Under the pieces are notes generated by a model. The model saw only the letters and a list, made by a program, of their open reading frames with translations. It ran no database searches and was not told where the DNA came from. Below, in pieces: positions 1 through 6,554 of a stretch of 8,266 nt of DNA (positions within the stretch are counted from its first letter, which is position 1; every line of letters begins with the position of its first letter). The position numbers and the translations under genes were made by a program. The stretch is from contig PWYP01000037.1 of assembly GCA_003567805.1 (NCBI GenBank), positions 1-8,266 of the forward strand, in the 5' to 3' direction. Origin of the DNA: PVC group bacterium (lineage in GTDB: Bacteria > Verrucomicrobiota > Kiritimatiellia > UBA8416).

Positions 1-2
1 CC

Positions 3-2363
3 TTGCTAGTCATCCCCCTCCAAGAGCGACCGGTATTCCCCAAGATGACCGTGCCCATCATCATCGATAACCCGGAGATGGCCAAAGCCCTGATCAAAAG
101 AGTCGAAAATGGGACACGTTACGTGGCCCTCGTCTTGCGGCAACCAGAAGAAGAACCGCAAGGGGACGATGCGGAGGCAACAGTACCCCCCCCTCTTTTT
201 CAGGTTGGCACCGTGGCCGAGATCATACGTCTTGTAAAGTCTGACTCCGGCCGGGAAATACAGGTGCTTTTGACTGCGATTCAACGCTGCGAAATCACAA
301 GCATCATACAGCACAATCCCTTCATACTGGCCAAAGTGGAATATGTATCCGAGCCCGAAATGTCGGACAACCAGGATATGAAGGCATACTCTCTTTCCGT
401 TGTCCGAAGCATCAAGGAGTTGATCCAACTCAACCCCCTGTACAAAGAAGAGCTCAGCATCTTCATGCAGCACTCCAATATTCAGGATCCGGGCCGGCTT
501 TGCGACTTTGCCGCAGCACTCACAACAGCCAAACCAACAGAACTACAGGAAGTTCTCGAAACGTTTCGTATTCGCGACCGCCTCAAAAAAGTTCTCGCCC
601 TGTTGAAACATGAACTGGAAATCACGCAACTGCAGGCACGCATCACGAGCGAAATTGAAGGCAACATGAGCCGTGCCCAACGCAACTTCTTCCTGCGCGA
701 ACAACTCAAGGCTATCAAGAAAGAGCTCGGTATTGAAAAAGAAGGTAAAGAAACCGAAATCGAGCGCTTTGAAAAGCGCATCGAGGAACTAACCTTACCG
801 GAAGATGCGCGCAGCCGGATCGACGAGGAAATGGAAAAGCTGCGGCTCCTCGAACCCGCCTCCCCTGAATTCACGGTCACACGCAACTACCTCGAATGGT
901 TAACCTCCTTACCATGGGGCATAGCCTCCAGCGACAGCATTGATCTACCCGCCGCAGAAAAAGTATTGAATGCCGATCATTTCGGATTGGAAGACGTAAA
1001 AGAACGGATCCTCGAGTTCCTCGCCGTAGGAAGATTAAAAGGCACCATCTCCGGTTCCATCTTGTGCTTCGTGGGACCGCCCGGCGTCGGCAAAACCTCC
1101 ATCGGTCGATCCATCGCCAGTAGCATCAATCGAGAATTCTATCGTTTCTCACTTGGCGGCATGCGCGATGAGGCTGAAATCAAAGGACACCGGCGCACCT
1201 ATATCGGCGCCATGCCCGGCAAATTCATCCAAGCCATCAAAGGCTGCAAAACCAATAACCCCGTCATCATGCTCGATGAAATCGACAAAGTCGGGGCCAG
1301 TTATCACGGAGACCCGGCTTCCGCTCTACTGGAAGTACTTGACCCCGAACAAAACATGCACTTCCTGGATCACTATCTGGATGTCCCCTTTGATCTATCG
1401 AATGTATTCTTTGTATGCACAGCCAATCAGCTCGACACCATTCCCAAACCATTGCTGGATCGCATGGAAGTCATCAAGCTCGCCGGATACATAACCGAAG
1501 AAAAACTGCAGATTGCCAAACGCTATCTGATACCCAAACAACTATCTGCGCATGGTCTCCTGAAAAAGCAGGTAAACATCACCATTACCGCTCTGCGCGA
1601 GATCATCGACGGCTATGCCCGCGAACCCGGTGTGCGTACGCTGGAAAAACAAATCAAGAAAATCCTACGAAAAGTTGCGCGGGACGTAGCCAACACAAAC
1701 GACAAAGCAACACGCAAAATTGCCACAGCCGAAGATGTCACCCGATATCTAGGCCAGCGTATCTTTCATGATGAAAATGCTTTCTCCCAGCCCGCCCCTG
1801 GCATCGTCACCGGCTTAGCCTGGACGAGTCTTGGCGGAGACGTCCTCTACATCGAAGCCGCCAAACTCAGCACAGGAAAACCAGGCTTCAAACAAACAGG
1901 CCAGCTTGGACAAGTCATGATTGAATCCTCCGAAATTGCCTATAGCTTTGTACGTGGCTGGCTCGATCAAGACGAACAGGCCCACAAAATCTTCTCCGAG
2001 TCCTTCTTCCATCTCCATGTACCTGCCGGCGCAACCCCCAAGGACGGCCCCTCCGCCGGCATCACCATGGCACTCGCACTCGTATCTCTCGTGCAGAACA
2101 AAGCCATTCGAAAATCCTTGGCGATGACAGGGGAGCTATCGCTTACCGGACAAGTCATGCCCATCGGAGGCGTAAAAGAAAAAACCATTGCCGCCAAGCG
2201 CGCTAAAATAAAAGACATCATCTTCCCTGCCGAAAACAAGAAAGACTTTGAGGAGCTGCCACTCCACATCCGCAAAGGAATCAAACCCCACTTTGTAAAA
2301 CACTTCGCCGAAGTTGCCCGCATTGCCCTCGGCACAAAACATGCAGGAGCCCAACATGGCTGA
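3..2363 (+). CDS. lon: Lon ATP-dependent protease, 5' end truncated by window edge
   Basis: Lon is a soluble cytoplasmic AAA+ serine protease that unfolds and degrades damaged and regulatory proteins as a ring hexamer. The visible 786 codons run from the N-terminal substrate domain (about residues 1-200), through a charged coiled-coil-like linker (about 200-280), to the ATPase and protease domains. Walker A GPPGVGKT is at 358-365 and Walker B VIMLDEID at 421-428, with an arginine in LLDRM near 487. The protease motif PKDGPSAG carries nucleophile Ser684, and GGVKEK carries the catalytic Lys727, 43 residues on, the spacing usual in Lon. The TTG at base 3 is only the first in-frame initiator inside the window. 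Lon proteins normally have residues before the VIPLQERPVFP stretch and the frame is open to the edge, so the true start lies upstream. The last codons overlap aroK. Family identity is certain; the start is unknown. Confidence 0.97.
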   Translation: MLVIPLQERPVFPKMTVPIIIDNPEMAKALIKRVENGTRYVALVLRQPEEEPQGDDAEATVPPPLFQVGTVAEIIRLVKSDSGREIQVLLTAIQRCEITSIIQHNPFILAKVEYVSEPEMSDNQDMKAYSLSVVRSIKELIQLNPLYKEELSIFMQHSNIQDPGRLCDFAAALTTAKPTELQEVLETFRIRDRLKKVLALLKHELEITQLQARITSEIEGNMSRAQRNFFLREQLKAIKKELGIEKEGKETEIERFEKRIEELTLPEDARSRIDEEMEKLRLLEPASPEFTVTRNYLEWLTSLPWGIASSDSIDLPAAEKVLNADHFGLEDVKERILEFLAVGRLKGTISGSILCFVGPPGVGKTSIGRSIASSINREFYRFSLGGMRDEAEIKGHRRTYIGAMPGKFIQAIKGCKTNNPVIMLDEIDKVGASYHGDPASALLEVLDPEQNMHFLDHYLDVPFDLSNVFFVCTANQLDTIPKPLLDRMEVIKLAGYITEEKLQIAKRYLIPKQLSAHGLLKKQVNITITALREIIDGYAREPGVRTLEKQIKKILRKVARDVANTNDKATRKIATAEDVTRYLGQRIFHDENAFSQPAPGIVTGLAWTSLGGDVLYIEAAKLSTGKPGFKQTGQLGQVMIESSEIAYSFVRGWLDQDEQAHKIFSESFFHLHVPAGATPKDGPSAGITMALALVSLVQNKAIRKSLAMTGELSLTGQVMPIGGVKEKTIAAKRAKIKDIIFPAENKKDFEELPLHIRKGIKPHFVKHFAEVARIALGTKHAGAQHG
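2345..2349 (+). promoter_or_regulatory. Ribosome binding site of aroK inside lon
   Basis: AGGAG lies 6 nt before the ATG at 2356 and within the final lon codons. This spacing decides the aroK start in favour of 2356 over the in-frame ATG at 2341 and TTG at 2314, which lack such a site. Confidence 0.75.
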
Positions 2364-2877
2364 TCCGAACATTATCCTCGTTGGCTTTATGGGCACAGGT
2401 AAAACCGCCGTCGCCAATATCCTTGCCCGCAAAACAAATATGCCCTTGATCGATACCGATGCCGTGATCGAAGCGCGCGCCGCAAAACCCATATCAAGCA
2501 TCTTTGCCGAAGATGGCGAACCTGCATTTCGCGTACTCGAAAATCAGGTAGCCGCAGAGCTGGCGCAACCATCGGGCAGCATCATCTCCACCGGAGGGGG
2601 CATCGTCAAAAACCCCGATAACATCAAATTGCTCGGGAGAGGTGGGCTCGTATTTTGTTTGCAAGCCAGCGTGGACGAAATCCTCCGCCGCGTAGAAGGC
2701 GACACCACCCGTCCGCTTTTACAAACGACAGACCGACGCGGGAAGGTCGAAGCCCTGCTTGCAGAACGAGCACCGCTCTATGCATCCATCCCCCTGCAAA
2801 TCAATACCGATGGGCGCACGGCAGAACAAGTAGCCGACGAGATTCTAGAAAGGTACAACCTTCATATTTCGACCTAG
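2356..2877 (+). CDS. aroK: Shikimate kinase
   Basis: Shikimate kinase phosphorylates the 3-hydroxyl of shikimate with ATP, the fifth step of chorismate synthesis, in the cytoplasm. The 173-residue product has the usual length of the small monofunctional enzyme. It shows Walker A GFMGTGKT at 10-17, the DxD pair Asp33/Asp35 that binds Mg and shikimate, Arg59 in the FR..E segment, the GGG shikimate-binding loop at 80-82, the lid arginine Arg119 in RPLL, and Arg138 in ER.PLY. The start at 2356 overlaps the lon stop by 8 nt and has AGGAG at the right distance, so translation is probably coupled to lon. No separate promoter is evident. Its TAG stop is one base from the stop of the convergent purF. 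AroK and AroL types cannot be separated by sequence reading alone; aroK is the default symbol. Confidence 0.95.
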   Translation: MADPNIILVGFMGTGKTAVANILARKTNMPLIDTDAVIEARAAKPISSIFAEDGEPAFRVLENQVAAELAQPSGSIISTGGGIVKNPDNIKLLGRGGLVFCLQASVDEILRRVEGDTTRPLLQTTDRRGKVEALLAERAPLYASIPLQINTDGRTAEQVADEILERYNLHIST

Positions 2878-2880
2878 GTC
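2871..2880. repeat. Perfect 10-bp palindrome at the convergent gene ends
   Basis: GACCTAGGTC is its own reverse complement. It contains the aroK stop TAG (2875-2877) and reaches into the purF stop on the other strand (2879-2881). No T-rich tract follows on either side, so it is not a normal intrinsic terminator. It may be coincidence. Confidence 0.5.
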
Positions 2881-4318
2881 AAATATTCAGGCTCAGCTCG
2901 TTTCGATTTTCCAAGGCAAGCTTGTTCCCGGACATACTACTGACATCCGTCGGGTAATCTCCTGTGAAACAGGCCGAACAAAATCCCAACTGACTCTCAA
3001 AGGGCATAAACAACCCCTCTAAGCTCAAATACCCTAGACTATTTGCACCCAGATACTCGCAAATTTCATCCACATCCATACCGCCAGCAATCAGCTCTTT
3101 GCTTGTCGGGAAATCAATGCCGTAAAAACAGGGATGTTTAATGGGTGGACACGACACACGCATATGCACTTCAGAAGCTCCCGCTTCACGTAAACGCTGT
3201 ACACGTCGGCGGGCCGTCGTCCCGCGCACCACGGAATCATCCACAACCACAACCCGTTTACCTTTCACAACCTCGCGCAAAACCGCCAACTTTAAATCCA
3301 CCCCACGCGAGCGATCTTGTTGCTGTGGCATGATAAACGTGCGTCCCACATAGTGATTTCGAATAAAGCCATGCTCCAGCGGAATCTTGCTTTCCATCGA
3401 ATAACCCAAAGCAGCCGAATTCCCACTATCGGGTACCGCAATCACAACATCGGCATCAACCGGATGCTCCTTCGCCAGTTGACGCCCGTACTGCACGCGC
3501 ACTTCATGAATATTCTTACCGAATACCCGACTATCAGGCCGCGCGAAATACACCATTTCAAAAATACAGCTTGCCGATTTGCGTTCCGTGTCATCCGCAA
3601 AAAAAGAGCTATGCATGCCACTCTCATCGAATATCACAAGCTCCCCGGGTTCAACATCACGCAGGAAGGTGGCTCCCACCTGATCCAGTGCACACGTCTC
3701 ACTCGCCACAACATAACCATCGCCCAAACGTCCAATCGAAAGCGGACGAAAACCATGCCGGTCACGTGCAGCCAACATACAGTTGCGCGTCATCAGTAAA
3801 AAGCAAAACGCGCCATCCAACTCTGCCAGCGCACGGGCAACACGACGCGGACGCGTTCGATACATAGGATCCGCTAAAAGGTGAATCAGAACTTCGCTGT
3901 CTGTACCCGTTTGAAAAATGGCGCCTGCCTCTTGATACATCCTGCGCATCTTCTCTGCATTCACAAGATTGCCGTTATGTGCCACCGCCCAAACCCCGTC
4001 GACACATTCAGCAATCAGCGGCTGCACATTCTGAATACGCGTAGCGCCCGTCGTGGAATATCGAACATGACCGATGCCAAGATGCCCCGGAAGCTCGGAC
4101 CAATCCTGACGCCCGAAAACCTCATTAACTAACCCCTGACCTCGTACCGAATACACTTCCTTGCCATCTGCCGTGGCGATGCCTGCCCCCTCCTGCCCTC
4201 GGTGCTGCAAGGTAAACAGCCCTTGATATAAGGTTTGTCCAACATCGGACACACCATACACACCACATAAACCACAAAATTCCTTCGGAGAATCAGACTC
4301 TCGTATATCCGTATCCAT
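2879..4318 (-). CDS. purF: Amidophosphoribosyltransferase (Fe-S type, with propeptide)
   Basis: PurF makes 5-phosphoribosylamine from PRPP and glutamine, the committed step of purine synthesis. The 479-residue product has an N-terminal class II glutaminase domain and a C-terminal phosphoribosyltransferase domain. The chosen ATG gives a 14-residue leader ending ...PKEF before Cys15 of CGLCGVYG, which should become the N-terminal nucleophile after self-cleavage, as in the Bacillus subtilis enzyme. The PRPP loop VVVVDDSVVRGTT is at about 356-368. Cys251, Cys397, Cys447 and Cys450 match the positions and spacing of the four [4Fe-4S] ligands of B. subtilis-type PurF, so an oxygen-sensitive cluster form is expected. 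The frame is open upstream to 4417, but that stretch is not conserved-looking and runs into the rpsD terminator. A very weak promoter candidate on the minus strand (TTGCGG, 18 nt, TACCTT) lies about 50-80 nt upstream. It faces aroK tail to tail. Confidence 0.96.
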   Translation of the reverse strand: MDTDIRESDSPKEFCGLCGVYGVSDVGQTLYQGLFTLQHRGQEGAGIATADGKEVYSVRGQGLVNEVFGRQDWSELPGHLGIGHVRYSTTGATRIQNVQPLIAECVDGVWAVAHNGNLVNAEKMRRMYQEAGAIFQTGTDSEVLIHLLADPMYRTRPRRVARALAELDGAFCFLLMTRNCMLAARDRHGFRPLSIGRLGDGYVVASETCALDQVGATFLRDVEPGELVIFDESGMHSSFFADDTERKSASCIFEMVYFARPDSRVFGKNIHEVRVQYGRQLAKEHPVDADVVIAVPDSGNSAALGYSMESKIPLEHGFIRNHYVGRTFIMPQQQDRSRGVDLKLAVLREVVKGKRVVVVDDSVVRGTTARRRVQRLREAGASEVHMRVSCPPIKHPCFYGIDFPTSKELIAGGMDVDEICEYLGANSLGYLSLEGLFMPFESQLGFCSACFTGDYPTDVSSMSGNKLALENRNELSLNI

Positions 4319-4325
4319 GATATTG

Positions 4326-4329
4326 CCTC
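4326..4329 (-). promoter_or_regulatory. Ribosome binding site of purF
   Basis: On the minus strand GAGG lies 7 nt before the ATG at 4318. It supports this internal start over any codon further upstream, and agrees with a short propeptide before the catalytic cysteine. Confidence 0.6.
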
Positions 4330-4415
4330 GTTGCCAGAAATGATAGGATTCGTGAAAACAAGAAGGTAGCACGACTCTAACCCTCTCCGCAATCCTTGAA
4401 ACAAGCGAGACAAAC

Positions 4416-4449
4416 AAAAAAACAGCCGCCCCGATGAGGACGGCTGTTT
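4416..4449 (-). terminator. Intrinsic terminator of rpsD
   Basis: Read on the minus strand, a perfect 9-bp stem AAACAGCCG / CGGCTGTTT (4441-4449 and 4420-4428) encloses a 12-nt GC-rich loop and runs directly into seven T residues (4416-4422). It starts 21 nt after the rpsD stop. It is a textbook rho-independent terminator and implies that purF, next on the same strand, needs its own promoter in the remaining roughly 100 nt. Confidence 0.9.
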
Positions 4450-4470
4450 GAAAGCATCTATACGAAAAGC

Positions 4471-5088
4471 TTACTTCGAGTAGAATTCCACGATAAGCTG
4501 TTCGTCTGCAATGGTTTCAATATCAGAGCGCTCCGGCAAACGTGTTACCAGCCCCTCAAGAGCCTTTTCGTCTACAGCTAACCAGCCCGGCAGCGGACGA
4601 TGATTTGCTTCCAGCGCATCGTGCAACATACGGCGGCTCGATTCACGCTCTTTCACCGAAATCTTGTCCCCGGCACTTACAAGCTGTGAAGGCGTCGAAG
4701 CCTTGCGACCATTGATTTTCAGGTGGCCATGACGCGCAACTTGACGCGCTTGGGAACGCGTTGCCGCCATACCCAATTGATACACCACATTATCCAAACG
4801 ACGCTCGAGCAAAATGAGCATATTGTCACCCGTAATGCCAGGCATATTCTTGGCCTTTACAAACACCGAACGAAACTGGTGTTCACTCAAACCATAATGA
4901 AAACGTAACTTTTGCTTCTCTACGAGCTGTACACCATAATCCGACAACCGGCCTTTACGACGAACATGCATGCCAGGAGCATTCGGACGTTTTTCCAACA
5001 AACGCGAAAACTTCGGATTCCCGTAAACATTAACACCCAAGCGGCGTACAATCTTACCCTTCGCCTTACGACTACTATTTCTTGCCAT
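4471..5088 (-). CDS. rpsD: 30S ribosomal protein S4
   Basis: S4 is a primary 16S rRNA-binding protein that nucleates assembly of the small-subunit body and sits by the mRNA entry tunnel. The 205-residue product has the S4 N-terminal domain with the conserved YGVQLVEKQKLRFHYGL segment (51-67) and an S4 RNA-binding domain beginning at RRLDN (96-100) and containing VARHGHLKING (117-127). The protein has no cysteine at all, so it is the zinc-free form. AGGAGG lies 10 nt before the ATG on the minus strand (5099-5104), a slightly long but strong site. It stands alone, flanked by purF behind its own terminator and by divergent dgt, rather than sitting with rpsM, rpsK and rpoA as in many bacteria. 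Identity is certain. Confidence 0.98.
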   Translation of the reverse strand: MARNSSRKAKGKIVRRLGVNVYGNPKFSRLLEKRPNAPGMHVRRKGRLSDYGVQLVEKQKLRFHYGLSEHQFRSVFVKAKNMPGITGDNMLILLERRLDNVVYQLGMAATRSQARQVARHGHLKINGRKASTPSQLVSAGDKISVKERESSRRMLHDALEANHRPLPGWLAVDEKALEGLVTRLPERSDIETIADEQLIVEFYSK

Positions 5089-5153
5089 AACCCTTTATCC
5101 TCCTGTCATGCTCCCGTCAAACATCCAGAAAGCATCAACACAACCTACAGCGT

Positions 5154-5172
5154 TATGGCGGAAGCTGCCATA
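5154..5172 (-). promoter_or_regulatory. Small stem-loop in the rpsD leader
   Basis: TATGGC (5154-5159) and GCCATA (5167-5172) form a perfect 6-bp stem with a 7-nt loop, about 65 nt upstream of the rpsD start. Ribosomal protein S4 represses its own mRNA in several bacteria, so a structured leader is plausible here. Nothing in the sequence shows that S4 binds this particular stem. Confidence 0.25.
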
Positions 5173-5285
5173 TTTCACGCAATTGCAGGGCTGCGCCATC
5201 CACACAACTCGTGCAGATCGCTTTCAGAGCCGGACAAGATGCCATGATCACAAAACACACGCAAGCCAAATCGAATCGACAAAAG

Positions 5286-5345
5286 CGCACGATCATAGTA
5301 GATTCAATATTCAATTTTTAACCCACATACTACATATCCGGAAGC
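5286..5345. promoter_or_regulatory. Probable divergent promoter region for rpsD and dgt
   Basis: This AT-rich stretch is the only one between the divergent genes. On the minus strand TATGAT (5292-5297) is a good -10 match, with TTAAAA (5316-5321) 18 nt upstream as a poor -35; this would give rpsD a leader of nearly 200 nt. On the plus strand TTCAAT (5303-5308), a 17-nt gap and CATACT (5326-5331) is a weak dgt candidate. GGAAG (5340-5344) is the likely dgt ribosome binding site. The boxes are read by eye and are uncertain. Confidence 0.35.
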
Positions 5346-5349
5346 CAGC

Positions 5350-6495
5350 ATGAACCAAAGCAACATACGAGATGTACTCACCCAACGTGAGAATCACCTG
5401 CTTGCCCCTTATGCATCCAGAAGCAGCACTTCTGCAGGCAGACGCTATCCCGAACCGGAACACCCCTCGCGCTGTCGTTTTCAAAGGGATCGTGACCGCA
5501 TTATTCACAGCCGATGCTTTCGTCGACTCGAATATAAAACACAAGTTTTTACGCGCAGCTCGTGCGATCACTACCGCACGCGCCTCACACACAGCGTCGA
5601 AGTGGCCGCTGTTGCCCGCACGCTCGCCCGCATCTTTCAAGTCAACGAAGACCTTGCCGAATCGATTGCCCTCGCCCACGACATCGGGCACTCCCCATTT
5701 GGGCATGCCGGAGAAGATGAACTCAACAGGCTCATGGCTGATGCCGGCGGATTCGACCACAATCTGCAGAGCCTCCGTTGGGTCGATATCCTCGATATTC
5801 AATATCCGGATTTCCCCGGCCTGAACCTTTCCTGGGAAGTACGTGCCGGCTTGATGAAACACGAAGCCTCCAAGCCCGAAGCAATCATGGATGGGTTACC
5901 CATTGGCCCCCGGCAATCCATCGAAGCACAAATTGCCGATATAGCTGACGATATCACCTACTATGCCCATGATACCGATGACGCATTGCTAGCGAAAATC
6001 CTCAACGAAGAGCTTCTCGAAACACAAGAATTGTGGCGCATGGCGACTGAGCGCACGAATCAACGGTATACCAATCTTGATCGAGGACAGCACATCCGCA
6101 TTACCATACGAAACCTGCTCGACCTGCAAATCGAGGACATCGTCGCCCACTCGTTCCAAAAACTCGAAACCTATCGCCCGCAATCCGTTCAGGACGTCAT
6201 GCAAGCCCCTGGGCAAATCGTTGCTTTCAGCCCCGAAATGCAACCGCATGCCGATGCCTTCAGGGCATTTCTATATCAAAACGTCTACTTCAGCCAATCC
6301 ATCAAGAATCAGGCCGAAATTGCTACCGCCATGTTGCGCCATTTATTTCATCACTATGAACAGCATCCCGAACATATGGGCAAAAAAGCGCAAACACGGC
6401 TTGCAGAAGACGGTCTTAAGCGTACAGTATGCGACTACCTATCCGGGTTCACAGATAAATACGTTTTTCAAGAACATGCTCGCTACTTCCGGTAA
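5350..6495 (+). CDS. dgt: Deoxyguanosinetriphosphate triphosphohydrolase-like HD protein
   Basis: Members of this HD-domain family hydrolyse dNTPs to deoxynucleoside and triphosphate, and so limit dNTP pools. The 381-residue product has the metal-binding HD set: His81 in RLTHSVEVA, His110-Asp111 in LAHDIGHSPFGHAGE, and Asp200 in IADIADDITYYAHD. The upstream RRLEYKTQVF segment (about 58-67) is typical of the family. The length fits the shorter dGTPase-like subfamily, not the roughly 500-residue Escherichia coli Dgt, so substrate preference (dGTP only or several dNTPs) cannot be assigned. GGAAG lies 5 nt before the ATG, a modest site. It diverges from rpsD and precedes pfp by 59 nt on the same strand, probably in one transcript. 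No frameshift or missing metal ligand is seen. Confidence 0.93.
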   Translation: MNQSNIRDVLTQRENHLLAPYASRSSTSAGRRYPEPEHPSRCRFQRDRDRIIHSRCFRRLEYKTQVFTRSSCDHYRTRLTHSVEVAAVARTLARIFQVNEDLAESIALAHDIGHSPFGHAGEDELNRLMADAGGFDHNLQSLRWVDILDIQYPDFPGLNLSWEVRAGLMKHEASKPEAIMDGLPIGPRQSIEAQIADIADDITYYAHDTDDALLAKILNEELLETQELWRMATERTNQRYTNLDRGQHIRITIRNLLDLQIEDIVAHSFQKLETYRPQSVQDVMQAPGQIVAFSPEMQPHADAFRAFLYQNVYFSQSIKNQAEIATAMLRHLFHHYEQHPEHMGKKAQTRLAEDGLKRTVCDYLSGFTDKYVFQEHARYFR

Positions 6496-6520
6496 GCATC
6501 TAAACACCATAACCATCATC

Positions 6521-6535
6521 TTCCGCCCAGCGGAA
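6521..6535 (+). other. Short perfect hairpin between dgt and pfp
   Basis: TTCCGC, a 3-nt loop (CCA) and GCGGAA form a 6-bp stem ending 8 nt before the pfp ribosome binding site. No T-run follows, so it is unlikely to stop transcription. It could act on mRNA processing or ribosome access, or mean nothing. Confidence 0.35.
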
Positions 6536-6554
6536 CAACAACGAAGGAGTCATC

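Noticed and set aside
3..5. TTG at base 3 as the true lon start
   Set aside because: The frame is open to the window edge and Lon proteins normally have residues before this conserved beta-strand, so it is most likely an internal codon.
6..886. Two minus-strand open frames of 155 and 134 codons
   Set aside because: Both are antisense to the conserved N-terminal and linker regions of lon, and their composition is what antisense reading of lon codons would produce.
3317..3799. Plus-strand open frame of 160 codons
   Set aside because: It lies wholly antisense within purF, has no ribosome binding site and its translation resembles no known family. The purF frame is conserved throughout.
4319..4417. 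Upstream extension of purF to 4417
   Set aside because: It would add 33 residues before the propeptide and start in the rpsD terminator. The ATG at 4318 has GAGG at 7 nt and gives the expected length and a short propeptide.
5108..5353. Plus-strand open frame of 81 codons between rpsD and dgt
   Set aside because: It covers the rpsD leader and promoter region, has no good ribosome binding site, runs into dgt and shows no recognisable domain.
5311..5862. Minus-strand open frame of 183 codons
   Set aside because: It is antisense to dgt, which has clear catalytic motifs in the same bases, and it crosses the probable promoter region.
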